64,000 nucleotides of DNA from Vibrio azureus (GCF_002849855.1 NZ_CP018616.1:2170001-2234000), one strand, 5' to 3'; shown: positions 1-9,518, counted from the first letter of the stretch. Made by a program: numbers and translations. The notes: a model not told the origin generated them from the letters alone.

Positions 1-327
1 TGCTACGTTCACCGCAGCCTGGAAACTGGTGGCACACGCTCTGGTGATACTGTAGGCATCGGTATGAATGTTCATTCCCGTTCCTAGTACAATTTCACGC
101 GCAATATTAGGAGCTTCTGGCATCTGTACCACTTGACCAAACACAACTTGATCGATCAACTTTGGATCGATATCGGTTCTCTCAAGCAACTCATTAACCA
201 CCATTTTACCAAGATCGACTGCAGGTACTTGGCTAAATTCAGTACTTTGACGAGCAAAAGGGGTTCTTAGCCCTGCCACAATGGCAATACGCTCACCTTG
301 ACGTGTTCTTACTTCCTGCTTGCCCAT
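1..327 (-). CDS. fadI: 3-ketoacyl-CoA thiolase FadI (5' part only)
   Basis: This is the first 109 codons of a thiolase; the gene runs off the left edge. The protein begins [20 protein letters not shown] and contains TPFARQ, the [10 protein letters not shown] block, [17 protein letters not shown] and [17 protein letters not shown], which holds the active-site Cys region of thiolases. It closely follows E. coli FadI, the anaerobic-type beta-oxidation thiolase that works with FadJ and cleaves 3-ketoacyl-CoA to acetyl-CoA and a shortened acyl-CoA in the cytoplasm. The start is supported by AAAGGAG just upstream. A FadR-like palindrome lies directly upstream of the Shine-Dalgarno, so fatty-acid control is likely. 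The partner fadJ is expected beyond the left edge. Confidence 0.95.
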   Translation of the reverse strand, partial: MGKQEVRTRQGERIAIVAGLRTPFARQSTEFSQVPAVDLGKMVVNELLERTDIDPKLIDQVVFGQVVQMPEAPNIAREIVLGTGMNIHTDAYSITRACATSFQAAVNVA

Positions 328-346
328 ATTTTCTCCTTTAAACAAG

Positions 347-357
347 AGGTCTGACCT
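347..357 (-). promoter_or_regulatory. FadR-type operator in the fadI leader
   Basis: AGGTCTGACCT is a perfect 11-base palindrome around a central T. It matches the FadR half-site pair GGTCnGACC that E. coli uses to repress fad genes when acyl-CoA is low. It sits 20-30 bases upstream of the fadI start codon, between the likely promoter and the Shine-Dalgarno, which suits a repressor roadblock. The match is seen directly; FadR binding is inferred. Confidence 0.75.
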
Positions 358-551
358 GAAGATAGTGTAATCAAAATGTTAAAGGTTTCAAACATGCGTT
401 TAAATAAACGTGACAGTAGGCGGCTTTACAGTACCGTCAAGCAACCACACAGTATTGACTGGGCAATCTAATGAAATTCGTTTATGACATCTAGAAAAGC
501 ACAGTCCTATAAAAACGAGAGAAAGGGAAAGAGAAATGGAAATAGAAAGTT

Positions 552-730
552 TATACCCAAGTAACCTCAAGATACTGTGTTCAGCGAGATGACCTTTGGG
601 AGCGTGTCACTGAGCCGACTTCTTGCGTCAGACAACTTGGAAATAGAATACTATTCCGCTTCGTTGTCTTCCTTGAATTCGACTCAGTGACCTCGCTCTG
701 AATCAAGCATCTTGAAGTCACTTGGGTATA
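552..730. repeat. Vibrio intergenic inverted repeat, copy 1 (complete)
   Basis: The element is 179 bp. Its terminal inverted repeats are TATACCCAAGTAACCTCAAG and the complement of CTTGAAGTCACTTGGGTATA, with about 20 of 22 end positions matching. Its interior (CTTCCTTGAATTCGACTCAG, GACTTCTTGCGTCAGACAA) recurs at 46702-46844 and, reversed, at 48309-48470. It has no ORF and no transposase, so it behaves like a MITE or REP-type element. I do not know a published name for it. Confidence 0.8.
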
Positions 731-734
731 AGAT

Positions 735-763
735 AAAAAAAACCACACAATTAAGTGTGGTCA
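735..763 (-). terminator. Orphan intrinsic terminator on the minus strand
   Basis: The stem ACCACAC / GTGTGGT closes a six-base AATTAA-type loop. On the minus strand it is followed by a run of eight T. No minus-strand coding sequence lies between it and fadL, so it either ends an unannotated small RNA or is a relic. Confidence 0.6.
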
Positions 764-1029
764 AAATCATGATAAAACAACTAATTTAAAACCAATTGTA
801 AAACAATCAATTACTGATTAAGAGAAAGTAAAGTCAGCCTTCAAAAAGGAAAGTCATCTTGCTCAACATGCTGGCCTATTTAGACCAACGAGATGACATG
901 GACGACTATAACCGCTTCACGAATTGAGTTTTTGAAATAGATCAATTTTAACGGCATTAGCTTATATTCAATTCAATCCACCGACCTCTGTACACTGTGA
1001 AAACTGTACACAATGTAAACTCTGTTCAA

Positions 1030-1075
1030 TATACCCAAGTAATCTCAAGATTCTGTGTGCAACGAGACGGCCTTA
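1030..1075. repeat. Vibrio intergenic repeat, copy 2 (left-arm fragment)
   Basis: TATACCCAAGTAATCTCAAG followed by ATTCTGTGTGCAACGAGA matches the left part of copy 1 and then diverges. The right arm is missing. Confidence 0.65.
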
Positions 1076-1460
1076 GCTTTCAGGTGCGACAATGATTCTC
1101 AAGTGCGCAGTGATTCAAAGATAAAAGAAGTATTCAGGAAGAAAGGCAGTGTTTAAACGACGAGAAAATGAGCAGAATCGGTACGAAAATCGGTAAAAAT
1201 GTAAGACTCTGCTTACATATAAGTAAATCTCGCTAAAAGAGGAGAAATCGAAGCCATATCATCACATCAAAAAATAGAGCTAAAACTCTACATATTGCAA
1301 TTTAACTGCCATTTCGGCCAATTTGACCTGCATTTTTACATTTTGAAGCAAAAAATGACTAACAAGCCAGATTTTATGAACTAGTATCAACGCACTATTG
1401 GTTAACTACCCCAACGCCAATTTTACCGTTCCAAAAGACAAAACTAACAAGGAATAAATA

Positions 1461-2717
1461 ATGCGTCTATTTAATAAGACTCTCTTAGCAGTGGCCGTTA
1501 CCATGGCGTCAAGCCAAGCCATGGCAGCAGGATTTCAGTTAAATGCTCAGTCTGCAACTGGTCTTGGTCGTGCTTTCGCTGGTGATGCCGTTATCGCCGA
1601 TAATGCCTCAGTAATGGCAAGAAACCCTGCCGCCATGGCTCTTTTCGATAAAATGGAGTTATCTCTGGGGTTCGAAACAATAACCACCGATATATCGGCA
1701 AAAAATGTCAAATATACAGCCCTATCAGGCCTAGTCAGTGACAATACTGATCATGATGATATCGGCAGTACATCTGTTGCCCCTAATATCCATCTTATAG
1801 TACCAGTTAACGAAAAATTCGCATGGGGGGTTAATGCTTATACAAATTTTGGTACAAAAACTGAATTTTCAAATGATCTAGTCTGGTCTGAATTCGGTGG
1901 GCTCACTGATGTGAAAAGTGCTAACTTGGGCGTTGCTGCTTCTTATAGGCTAAATGACCAATGGAGCTTTGGTGCTGGTCTTGATATTGTCTACGGTATC
2001 GGAAAACTAGAACGTAAGCAGGGATTTGATGTTCCCCCACAAATACCTCTTCCCCCAAAAGGAACAACTCTGCTCAATGCTGATGCCGAAGGTTTTGGCG
2101 TAGGATTCAATGTGGGTGCCGTGTTCGAGTTAGACCAAAACAATCGTTTTGGCTTATCTTACCACCATAGTCCAGAGGTAGAGGGTGATGGCGATATTAC
2201 TTATATCCTAGCAGGGCCAAAAGATTCTGGAGGTAAATTAAAGTTGCCTTTACCGGATATGGCTGAATTTTCAGGTTACCATAAACTTGAGAATACTAAG
2301 TTTGCTGTTCACTACAGTATCCAATGGATAGGCTGGAATACCTTCGAGACCCTTGACGGTACTGTAAATGGCAAGAAGTATACTTTTGACCAATATAAAT
2401 GGCAGGATGGGTGGCACTATGCCATCGGTGGCACTTATTACATGAACTCAGATTGGACACTTCGAACTGGTTACATGTATGACACTAGCGCTCAGGATTC
2501 TATAACTTCGGTATCGGTTCCTGATTCATCACGTCAGTGGTTTTCCGCTGGAGCAACCTACCACATAGATAACGTTTCAAATATCGATGTTGGTTTTACC
2601 TACTTAATGGGCAAAGACGTTAAAGTCAAGCAAACATCAAGCTTAGGCAGCACTATCGAAGCAACCACACGTGCTGATGCTATCCTGTTTGGCTTACAGT
2701 ACAGCCGCAGTTTTTAA
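1461..2717 (+). CDS. fadL: Long-chain fatty acid outer-membrane transporter FadL
   Basis: This 418-aa beta-barrel imports long-chain fatty acids across the outer membrane to feed beta-oxidation. It has a signal peptide ending SSQAMA before AGFQLNAQ, then the FadL signature GFQLNAQSATGLGRAFAGDA and NASVMARNPAAMALFD. The barrel ends in a C-terminal aromatic residue (SRSF), as outer-membrane proteins do. AGGA lies 7 bases before the ATG. It is divergent from fadI, so fatty-acid uptake and degradation genes are neighbours. Vibrios usually carry several FadL paralogues, so its exact substrate range is not known from sequence. Confidence 0.93.
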   Translation: MRLFNKTLLAVAVTMASSQAMAAGFQLNAQSATGLGRAFAGDAVIADNASVMARNPAAMALFDKMELSLGFETITTDISAKNVKYTALSGLVSDNTDHDDIGSTSVAPNIHLIVPVNEKFAWGVNAYTNFGTKTEFSNDLVWSEFGGLTDVKSANLGVAASYRLNDQWSFGAGLDIVYGIGKLERKQGFDVPPQIPLPPKGTTLLNADAEGFGVGFNVGAVFELDQNNRFGLSYHHSPEVEGDGDITYILAGPKDSGGKLKLPLPDMAEFSGYHKLENTKFAVHYSIQWIGWNTFETLDGTVNGKKYTFDQYKWQDGWHYAIGGTYYMNSDWTLRTGYMYDTSAQDSITSVSVPDSSRQWFSAGATYHIDNVSNIDVGFTYLMGKDVKVKQTSSLGSTIEATTRADAILFGLQYSRSF

Positions 2718-2742
2718 GAGGTTAATATAACCAATCCTAATA

Positions 2743-2768
2743 AAAAAGGCTGGAACTCCAGCCTTTTT
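2743..2768. terminator. Bidirectional terminator between fadL and mlaA
   Basis: AAAAAGGCTGG, a four-base loop and CCAGCCTTTTT form a perfect stem with A-tract and T-tract on its two sides. It can therefore stop both convergent genes, fadL (plus) and mlaA (minus). Confidence 0.9.
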
Positions 2769-2790
2769 ATGTTCAAAGATTTTCCGAAGA

Positions 2791-3576
2791 TTAGAACTCT
2801 TCTTCTAAATACTCATCTAAATAAGCTTCTTCTTCTGCATCTTCTTCGTCCGGTGACTCAATCTCCGCTTTAAAATCTTGGCGCTGAAGATAGGCATCAC
2901 GCGTTAAAACATATGGATCTGGAGAGGTTTGCAACTGTGCTTCTTGAGGAACCACTAACGCTCGCTTTTCTAGCCCTTCTAGTGCCCATTTGCCCAAACC
3001 TGCCCAGATATTGAGATAAGATAAAGGCAGGTACATTCCATCTACCGTATCTGTCGTTTCTCTTAATGTATAAGGGCCATAGCCTGGCAGCATGAAATAA
3101 GGACCATTACCGACACCATAGTGACCAACAGCATCACTGAATGCTTTGTTGCCATCTTTTGAAATGCCTGCGGCTGTCGCAATATCAATGAGACCAAATA
3201 AGCCAAATGTAGAGTTGATCCAGAAACGGTTAAAGTGATCGACGGCTCTTTCACCGTTACCCATTAACAGGTTATTTACGATACTCGAAGGTTCATCTAA
3301 GTTGGATAAAAAGTTGGCAATTCCGGCCCGAATAGGCACTGGGGTATAATCAACGTAGGTAAGAGCAACTGGCCTTACCAAATATGGGTCAAGGTAATTG
3401 TAGTTAAGATCCCACATAGTGCGGTTAAAATCTTCAAAAGGGTCATAAACATCAGAGGTAATGACATTGCCTTCCGCGTCTGTTGTCTGTCGAGGAGCAC
3501 TGGAACAACCCACTAGCCCAACAACAAGAAACAGCAAAAAAATGGAGGTAAATTTGCGCTGCATGCTTCGTTCCAT
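2791..3576 (-). CDS. mlaA: Phospholipid-transport lipoprotein MlaA (VacJ)
   Basis: This outer-membrane lipoprotein works with MlaBCDEF to remove mislocalised phospholipids from the outer leaflet. The N-terminus has a signal peptide with lipobox LVGC, then a VacJ core: YDPFEDFNRTMWDLNY, the GNGERAVDHFNRFWINSTFGLFGLID-type block and GYGVGNGPYFMLPGYGPYTLR-like segments. The C-terminus is an acidic tail (EDAEEEAYLDEYLEEEF). An open frame extends to a GTG at 3600; I chose the ATG at 3576. An ATG at 3564 is also possible, and both keep the lipobox. It is a single gene between two terminators, with no other mla gene nearby. Confidence 0.9.
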   Translation of the reverse strand: MERSMQRKFTSIFLLFLVVGLVGCSSAPRQTTDAEGNVITSDVYDPFEDFNRTMWDLNYNYLDPYLVRPVALTYVDYTPVPIRAGIANFLSNLDEPSSIVNNLLMGNGERAVDHFNRFWINSTFGLFGLIDIATAAGISKDGNKAFSDAVGHYGVGNGPYFMLPGYGPYTLRETTDTVDGMYLPLSYLNIWAGLGKWALEGLEKRALVVPQEAQLQTSPDPYVLTRDAYLQRQDFKAEIESPDEEDAEEEAYLDEYLEEEF

Positions 3577-3652
3577 AACGATGGTTAATATCCTTAGCAC
3601 TCTTTATTTGGCGGATTCCACTGCGACCAAAAAAGCACTTAGGTAAGAAAAC

Positions 3653-3681
3653 AAAATGCCAGTACTTGAACTGGCATTTTT
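3653..3681. terminator. Terminator after the ccm operon
   Basis: AAAATGCCAGT and ACTGGCATTTT form an 11-bp stem with a six-base loop. The T-run on the minus strand follows ccmI by about 80 bases and separates the ccm operon from mlaA. Confidence 0.85.
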
Positions 3682-3759
3682 CATTCTACTTTATTGTGGG
3701 GCTGCATACCACCAGCGCAGTTAGAATAATGTTGGGTAAACGTGAGGTGGTGTACCCAA

Positions 3760-4974
3760 TTAATACTGCTGATCAATCATTACGGATGCCGGTTGACCAA
3801 ATTCAAGTACTGCACTTTCTCCATACCAGTCATGATCACGGGTGGCGACATTGCCGTCCGAGTCAGCTCGAACACGAATAATAAACTGCTCTAATGAGGA
3901 CAGTTTCTGCCCCTCGAGCATGGAATTCCTATCGTCTAAGACAACGGTGCGCGGAAATGATCCCAGTGGATATCGAGCTGCCGCAACAGGCATCGGTGAA
4001 CCATCGGCTCGATGAACAGAAACGATCAATGCAGCATCAGGATTCAACTGGGCTTGAGGCGAAACGCTAATTTCGACAGCAATACTTTTATCACTCAAGT
4101 CTGAACCGGTAATCTGCTTACGAGCACTTTCAATACTGCGTTGCAACATTTGATAACGAGGATCGTCAGCACCAATCATTTGCTGCATGAGACTCCAGTA
4201 CTTAATCGCAGCAGGAAAGTCTTGTCGCTCAAACGCATCAAAAGCCAGCAGTGAAAATACCTTTACGTCGACATAATCTTGCTGGATCAGTTGACCAAGA
4301 ACAGAACGAGCCATATCTCGGTCCATCTCATCTTGCGATAACATCAAAGCCTGAGCATAGCTTAATTGAATATTTGCATTCTCAGAGTCTAGCGCGTATG
4401 ACTTCTTCATCGCTTCTACCGCAGTTGTTACGTCACGATTCGCCATTGCAACACGCCCAAGCAACATCCACCCCGTTGCATCTTTTGGCTGATAATGTAG
4501 CCGAGTGCGAAGTGCCAAAGCCAGATCGGCTAGCTCATCCTCACTCAAAGGCGTTGCCGATGAGGATAATAGCTTTTTAGACAACTGCGGTAAGTTCGAG
4601 TTTACCTCTTGCCATTGAACCACCTCTTGAGCACCACCAAAGCGGAAATACAAACCGTAACTCATCAAAACAGTTAATAATAATGCAGGTATTAGCACGG
4701 CCTTAGGCGAGATATGAATTTCTTTACGCTGCTTATCATGAGGAATATCATCAAGTAATGACTGCTTCAAGTCAGAAATAAGCTCATCTTGACTCTCAAC
4801 TAAGCCTTCGTTAGTTTCTTCAGCCAACTCTGATAGACGGTCTTTATAGAGTGCTTTGTTAAGTTCATCACGTAACACATCGTCATTGTTGCTCTTTTTT
4901 TTGATGAATGGCAATGCCACTAAAATACAAGCAACCAACGTAAGTAAAACGGTAGAAATCCAAAATAGAGTCAT
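3760..4974 (-). CDS. ccmI: Cytochrome c maturation protein CcmI
   Basis: This 404-aa inner-membrane protein holds apocytochrome c for the CcmF/CcmH heme lyase. Two N-terminal membrane segments (WISTVLLTLVACILVALPF and, near residue 95, VLIPALLLTVLMSYGLYF) flank a cytoplasmic loop rich in Asp, Glu and Lys. TPR-like helices follow (ATGWMLLGRVAMANRDVTTA, ENANIQLSYAQALML), then a beta-rich C-terminal periplasmic domain. It overlaps the ccmH stop by four bases, as expected for the last gene of the ccm operon. The full-length CcmI (TPR plus C-terminal domain) resembles CycH, the fused form of other gamma-proteobacteria. Confidence 0.9.
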   Translation of the reverse strand: MTLFWISTVLLTLVACILVALPFIKKKSNNDDVLRDELNKALYKDRLSELAEETNEGLVESQDELISDLKQSLLDDIPHDKQRKEIHISPKAVLIPALLLTVLMSYGLYFRFGGAQEVVQWQEVNSNLPQLSKKLLSSSATPLSEDELADLALALRTRLHYQPKDATGWMLLGRVAMANRDVTTAVEAMKKSYALDSENANIQLSYAQALMLSQDEMDRDMARSVLGQLIQQDYVDVKVFSLLAFDAFERQDFPAAIKYWSLMQQMIGADDPRYQMLQRSIESARKQITGSDLSDKSIAVEISVSPQAQLNPDAALIVSVHRADGSPMPVAAARYPLGSFPRTVVLDDRNSMLEGQKLSSLEQFIIRVRADSDGNVATRDHDWYGESAVLEFGQPASVMIDQQY

Positions 4975-5459
4975 GACTTCGATTCTCCGTTGTTTTCTTC
5001 CTCAAGCAAAGACTTTAAACGCGCTTCTTTTTCCTCGTTCCATTGTGTGCTGGGATCTGGTTTGCTGTGCTGTTTGGATCGGCGACTGCGCCATATAATC
5101 AGTCCAAAGCCGCCTATAACGACTATAAGAGGCCCCAACCATAAGATCGCGGTGGCGAAGGTAAATGGTGGATTATACGTCACGAAGTTACCGTAACGAG
5201 CAATCATATAATCAACGATTTCTTGTTTTGACTGGCCATTTTTCGTCATTTCATAGACTTTATGGCGTAAGTCTTGCGCCAGCTCAGCATTCGAATCTGA
5301 AATCGTGTTGTTCTGACATTTAGGACAACGCAAAGTATGCCCTAATTCCTTAAACTGTTGCTCTTGCTCAAGGGTATCAAACTCATACACTTCAATCGCA
5401 GCCTGCGCAATGAAAGACAAGAATAGAGCAGTGAAGATGACTAAGAGGAACTTTTTCAC
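4971..5459 (-). CDS. ccmH: Thiol-disulfide component CcmH
   Basis: This 162-aa protein has a signal peptide, the redox motif LRCPKCQN with Cys45 and Cys48, and a C-terminal membrane helix (FATAILWLGPLIVVIGGFGL). In the family it reduces the apocytochrome CxxCH cysteines before CcmF attaches heme on the periplasmic side. This is the short CcmH; the TPR part sits in the separate ccmI, unlike the fused E. coli CcmH. Start and stop overlap ccmG and ccmI by four bases, indicating translational coupling. Confidence 0.93.
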   Translation of the reverse strand: MKKFLLVIFTALFLSFIAQAAIEVYEFDTLEQEQQFKELGHTLRCPKCQNNTISDSNAELAQDLRHKVYEMTKNGQSKQEIVDYMIARYGNFVTYNPPFTFATAILWLGPLIVVIGGFGLIIWRSRRSKQHSKPDPSTQWNEEKEARLKSLLEEENNGESKS

Positions 5460-6010
5460 TGTTTTGTCTCCTCAAGCAATTGATTATAAAGTGGCTCTAA
5501 AGTTTCCGACCAATTCCGTGGGTTCACATCCCCAACGTGGCGATAACGAATCACACCATTAGAATCAATAATGAAAGTTTCGGGCGCACCATACACTCCC
5601 AAGTCAAGGCCTAGCATGCCGCTGCCATCAAACAAGCTAATCAAATAAGGGTTGCCTAGCTCATTTAACCAGCCAACGGCTTTATTACGATCATCTTTAT
5701 AGTTCATTCCAATGATCTTAACCCCTTGACCAGCTAAATCATTAAGATATTGGTGCTCGGCATAACAGGTAGGACACCATGTGGCCCAAACATTCAGTAA
5801 TAGAGGTTCACCTTTAAAAATCGCCTGATCATATTCTTTACCTGGCTCAGCTAAGTCTTCCAGACGAAACTTAGGGACCGCTTTTCCGATCAAAACAGAC
5901 TCAAGTTTGGTTGGATCATCGCCATCTTGATTACGAAGCAGTTGTGCCGCAAAAATGCCAGCAAGCACTAAAAAAGCGAGAAGCGGAATAAACAATATTT
6001 TCTTACTCAT
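5456..6010 (-). CDS. ccmG: Periplasmic thioredoxin CcmG (DsbE)
   Basis: This 184-aa membrane-anchored thioredoxin-fold protein passes reductant from DsbD to CcmH or apocytochrome c. The N-terminal anchor is followed by the core LLNVWATWCPTCYAEHQYL with catalytic Cys79 and Cys82, and by the cis-Pro segment GVYGAPETFIID. It overlaps ccmF by eight bases and ccmH by four. WCPTC is the usual CcmG active site. Confidence 0.94.
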   Translation of the reverse strand: MSKKILFIPLLAFLVLAGIFAAQLLRNQDGDDPTKLESVLIGKAVPKFRLEDLAEPGKEYDQAIFKGEPLLLNVWATWCPTCYAEHQYLNDLAGQGVKIIGMNYKDDRNKAVGWLNELGNPYLISLFDGSGMLGLDLGVYGAPETFIIDSNGVIRYRHVGDVNPRNWSETLEPLYNQLLEETKQ

Positions 6011-7970
6011 TGGCTAATGCCTCCTGCTTAGCGGGCTTACGGAAGCGATAGCGTCGGTCAGAAATGGCCAGAGCTCCTCCCAAAGACATAATTAGCGCAC
6101 CCGCCCAGATCCAACGGACAAAAGGTTTATAATAAATGCGAACAGCCCAAGAGCGACCATCATCAAGCCTTTCTCCCATTGCAATGTAGAGATCTCGAGT
6201 AACGCCACGATCAATCGCCGCTTCCGTCATCATCGATTTTGCGGTGCGATAAAAGCGCTTTTCTGCATGTAACGTGTTAATAAAACGGCCGTCGTGGCTG
6301 ATTTCAAAATCTGCAATATAGCCGTCATAATTAGGACCGTCTTTGTCACGAACCCCAGCAAAAAAGAACTGATAGCCTTCAGCTTGGAAATACTCTCCAG
6401 GAGCTAATCGAACATCTCTCTCAATACTGTAATTTTGCACCATGCTGATGCCAATAATGGTCACTGCTAATCCAATATGGCCTAGCATCATTGCCCAGTG
6501 GCTTCGTGGTAATTTCTTTACTCCATCGACAAAATCATGCCTATGTGTTGCTCGCTCATACAGCTCAAAGCCATGCATCGCAATGATCCAAATGGCCATC
6601 GTCCACCCAATGTAAGCCATGACGGAAAAGAAGTCAGCGAACAGATAGACGCACACGGCCCCTAAACCAAAGGCCAGTATGCCTGAGGTCATCATCGGAA
6701 TGAGTAACTTGGATAAATTATCTCTTTTCCAACGGATTAATGGCCCAATGCCCATGAGGAAAGCGAAAGGCATCATGAGCCATGCAAAGAGCATGTCGAA
6801 GAATGGCGCGCCAATAGAAACAGAACCCAGCCCAATTTGTTTGTGTACTAGAGGCAGTAGTGTCCCAACGAGCACCACCACTAAGGCTGCAATAAGAATG
6901 ATGTTATTGCCAAGCAATGCATTTTCACGTGAGAGCAAAGCAAAGTTTCCTCTGACACGGATCGATGCCCCCTTCACGGCAAACAGCAATAAAGAGCCAC
7001 CAATAACAAAGACAAGAAAAGCAAGGATGAACATGCCCCGTGAAGGATCAGAAGCAAACGCGTGCACGGATACTAAAATACCGGAACGCACCAAGAAGGT
7101 TCCAAGCAAACTCAATGAAAATGCTGAAATAGCCAGCAATACTGTCCACGCTTTGAATGTGCCTCGTTTTTCTGTCACCGCCAGCGAATGCATCAAAGCT
7201 GTGCCCGCCAACCATGGCATAAAGGAAGCATTTTCAACTGGGTCCCAGAACCACCAGCCTCCCCAGCCCAATTCGTAATAAGCCCACCAAGAGCCAAGAG
7301 CAATGCCTAAAGTAAGGAAAACCCACGCAGCCGTTGTCCATGGACGAGACCAACGAGCCCAGGCAGTATCAAGGCGACCTGTCATCAATGAAGCAATGGC
7401 AAAAGAAAACGCCACCGAGAAACCCACATACCCCATATACAACATAGGAGGGTGTACGATGAGCCCAGGATCTTGCAACAATGGATTTAAATCACGGCCA
7501 TCCACTGGAAAATACGGTAAGGTACGTAAGAAAGGGTTAGACGTAAGAATAATAAACAGCAAGAATCCAACTGAAATCATCCCCATCACAGCCAGTACAC
7601 GAGCAACCGACTCTTGCGGCATCCCGCGGCTAAACGTTGCAACTGCCACCGTCCAGCCTGCTTGAATCAACACCCAAAGTAATAGAGAGCCCTCGTGCGC
7701 CCCCCATACTGCTGTCAAGCGATAGTACCAAGGTAATTGGCTGTTTGAGTTGCTGGCGACATACTGGACTGTAAAGTCGTTACTGTAGAAGCACCAAGAT
7801 AAAATCACAAAAGAGAAGAGTAGCATGAGAAACATCGACCAAGACAACGGTCGAGCTGTATTCATCAGCATAGTGTTATTTTTCGCAGCACCCCATAGAG
7901 GTAAAAAGCTGAGCAATACCGCCATCGCTAGAGAAAGAATCAGAGCAAAGTGACCTATTTCAGCAATCAT
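6003..7970 (-). CDS. ccmF: Cytochrome c heme lyase subunit CcmF
   Basis: This 655-aa multi-spanning inner-membrane protein takes heme from CcmE and ligates it to apocytochrome c. The conserved tryptophan-rich signature [20 protein letters not shown] is present, together with many hydrophobic segments and the [14 protein letters not shown] region, whose His is a heme ligand in the family. A long periplasmic domain precedes the last membrane helix. It overlaps both neighbours by a few bases within ccmABCDEFGHI. Confidence 0.95.
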   Translation of the reverse strand: MIAEIGHFALILSLAMAVLLSFLPLWGAAKNNTMLMNTARPLSWSMFLMLLFSFVILSWCFYSNDFTVQYVASNSNSQLPWYYRLTAVWGAHEGSLLLWVLIQAGWTVAVATFSRGMPQESVARVLAVMGMISVGFLLFIILTSNPFLRTLPYFPVDGRDLNPLLQDPGLIVHPPMLYMGYVGFSVAFSFAIASLMTGRLDTAWARWSRPWTTAAWVFLTLGIALGSWWAYYELGWGGWWFWDPVENASFMPWLAGTALMHSLAVTEKRGTFKAWTVLLAISAFSLSLLGTFLVRSGILVSVHAFASDPSRGMFILAFLVFVIGGSLLLFAVKGASIRVRGNFALLSRENALLGNNIILIAALVVVLVGTLLPLVHKQIGLGSVSIGAPFFDMLFAWLMMPFAFLMGIGPLIRWKRDNLSKLLIPMMTSGILAFGLGAVCVYLFADFFSVMAYIGWTMAIWIIAMHGFELYERATHRHDFVDGVKKLPRSHWAMMLGHIGLAVTIIGISMVQNYSIERDVRLAPGEYFQAEGYQFFFAGVRDKDGPNYDGYIADFEISHDGRFINTLHAEKRFYRTAKSMMTEAAIDRGVTRDLYIAMGERLDDGRSWAVRIYYKPFVRWIWAGALIMSLGGALAISDRRYRFRKPAKQEALANE

Positions 7971-8452
7971 TCATCACTTCCTTGTTTTTGTTCTTCAGTA
8001 TATTGCAACGGCTGATGGGATTTCTGCATCGCTTCCGCTATTTCTGGCGGCATGTATTCTTCATCGTGTTTCGCCAACACTTCACTGGCTTTCACTGTTG
8101 TGGCGTTTTCGAGAACGCCTTGTGCAACAATACCTTGCCCCTCACGAAATAGATCAGGAAGAATGCCCTCATAGACAATCGTTACTTTAGGGCCGACATC
8201 ATGCAGAGCAAAGCTCACTTTTAGTGATTCAGGGTCACGGCGCACTGAGCCTTCGACAACCATGCCTCCAATGCGTAAACGCTGACCGACCTGTGGCTTG
8301 GTGCCATCTGGTTTGCCGTTAACTAATTCACTAGGCGTGTAAAAAAGATCCATATTTTGACCTAAAGCGTAAAGCATCAAGCCAATTGTTGTTCCTATCC
8401 CTAGGATAATCGCTAATGCGATGGCTAACCGTTTTTTGCGCCTTGGGTTCAT
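7967..8452 (-). CDS. ccmE: Heme chaperone CcmE
   Basis: This 161-aa membrane-anchored OB-fold protein covalently holds heme in the periplasm and hands it to CcmF. The heme-binding His is visible as His129 in [12 protein letters not shown], with the partner Tyr133. The N-terminal anchor [19 protein letters not shown] follows a basic start. It overlaps ccmD and ccmF by four bases each. Confidence 0.94.
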   Translation of the reverse strand: MNPRRKKRLAIALAIILGIGTTIGLMLYALGQNMDLFYTPSELVNGKPDGTKPQVGQRLRIGGMVVEGSVRRDPESLKVSFALHDVGPKVTIVYEGILPDLFREGQGIVAQGVLENATTVKASEVLAKHDEEYMPPEIAEAMQKSHQPLQYTEEQKQGSDE

Positions 8453-8655
8453 AGCGTGTTCTCCATATCTTTCGCTGCATCAATACGCGCTTGACGATCC
8501 ATTTTGACCTTCACTTCTTTTAGCAAAGTGCGACTGCGACGAAGACTCACACCCGCTAGAATAAACATCGATACAAAGGTGATGGCAAATGCACTCCATA
8601 CATAAGCAGCGTACCCTCCCATGCTCAATAGCTCGCTCAGAGATTCAAAATGCAT
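8449..8655 (-). CDS. ccmD: Heme exporter accessory protein CcmD
   Basis: This 68-aa single-span membrane protein stabilises CcmE with the CcmABC complex. It begins [20 protein letters not shown], typical of CcmD, has one membrane helix and then a basic cytoplasmic tail. The open frame starts at a GTG that overlaps the ccmC stop (8670). I prefer the ATG at 8655 because GAGG lies nine bases upstream of it and the family start fits. Confidence 0.88.
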   Translation of the reverse strand: MHFESLSELLSMGGYAAYVWSAFAITFVSMFILAGVSLRRSRTLLKEVKVKMDRQARIDAAKDMENTL

Positions 8656-8666
8656 GATGTAATACC

Positions 8667-9410
8667 TCACTGAGTTTTTTCAATCGCAAGTTTACGTACC
8701 CAAGGACGATGACTTTCTTTATTAATGATTTCATTGCGGAAGCGAATCATGGTGACAGCGGCAAAGAAGAAAGCAAAGCCAAAAATATTGAGTAATAAAG
8801 GCCAAAACATACTGGGTGAAATTGATGGTTTCTCAAATTTTGTGATCGTTGCTCCTTGATGAAGGGTATTCCACCATTCCACCGAAAAGTGAATGATCGG
8901 TAAATTAATTACCCCAACCATCGCTAAAATTCCCGCGGCTTTCGCTGCCGATTTTTGATCATCAAACGCATGATACAAAGCAATAACGCCAAGATAGAGA
9001 AAGAGAAGTATGAGTTCTGACGTTAAGCGAGCATCCCATTCCCACCAGGTTCCCCACATTGGCTTTCCCCATATCGCTCCCGTCAAAAGAGCGATGAAAG
9101 TAAACACTGCACCAATTGGAGCCATTGCTAAAGCCGCTAACTCAGCAAGCCGTACTTGCCATACAAAACCAATAAAAGCAGCAATGGCCATGGATAAGTA
9201 AACTCCCATCGACCAAATCGCGGCTGGAACATGGATATAGATAATTCGGTAGCTGTCACCCTGTTGATAATCTGATGGGGCAAAAGCTAATCCCCAAATA
9301 GTTCCAACCGACAAACAGACAAGTGCTAATCCAGCAAACCAAGGGAGGAGTTGACCACTCAATTGGTAAGCGGTTTCAGGCTTGGCGTAAGGATGTAACC
9401 ATTTCCACAT
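8667..9410 (-). CDS. ccmC: Heme exporter membrane protein CcmC
   Basis: This 247-aa protein with six predicted membrane segments loads heme onto CcmE. The tryptophan-rich WGTWWEWDARLTSELILLF signature is intact, and heme-ligand histidines are present in YIHVPAAIWS and NLPIIHFSVEWWNTLHQG. A spacer of about 108 bases separates it from ccmB, the widest gap inside the operon. Confidence 0.95.
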   Translation of the reverse strand: MWKWLHPYAKPETAYQLSGQLLPWFAGLALVCLSVGTIWGLAFAPSDYQQGDSYRIIYIHVPAAIWSMGVYLSMAIAAFIGFVWQVRLAELAALAMAPIGAVFTFIALLTGAIWGKPMWGTWWEWDARLTSELILLFLYLGVIALYHAFDDQKSAAKAAGILAMVGVINLPIIHFSVEWWNTLHQGATITKFEKPSISPSMFWPLLLNIFGFAFFFAAVTMIRFRNEIINKESHRPWVRKLAIEKTQ

Positions 9411-9518
9411 GTTAAGTTCTCGCTTTTACTTCAGGGATACAATCTAAGACGGCAAAGACCGTAGCAGTGCTTAGATAATAATTCTTTGATCAAGCACCAT
9501 ATATTTGCATTTTGCGTG

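Larger units (their letters stand above)
328..1460. other. fadI-fadL divergent intergenic region
   Basis: This is 1.1 kb without a convincing gene between divergently transcribed fadI and fadL. It holds the FadR-like site, one complete copy (552-730) and one left-arm fragment (1030-1075) of the Vibrio inverted repeat, a minus-strand intrinsic terminator (735-763) and a direct repeat of CTGTACAC at 988-995 and 1004-1011. I could not place a convincing sigma-70 promoter for fadL, and I see no second FadR palindrome near fadL. Confidence 0.6.

Noticed and set aside
6679..7278. 199-aa plus-strand open frame opposite ccmF
   Set aside because: It is a shadow of ccmF. It has no recognisable motif, and ccmF is complete and conserved on the other strand.
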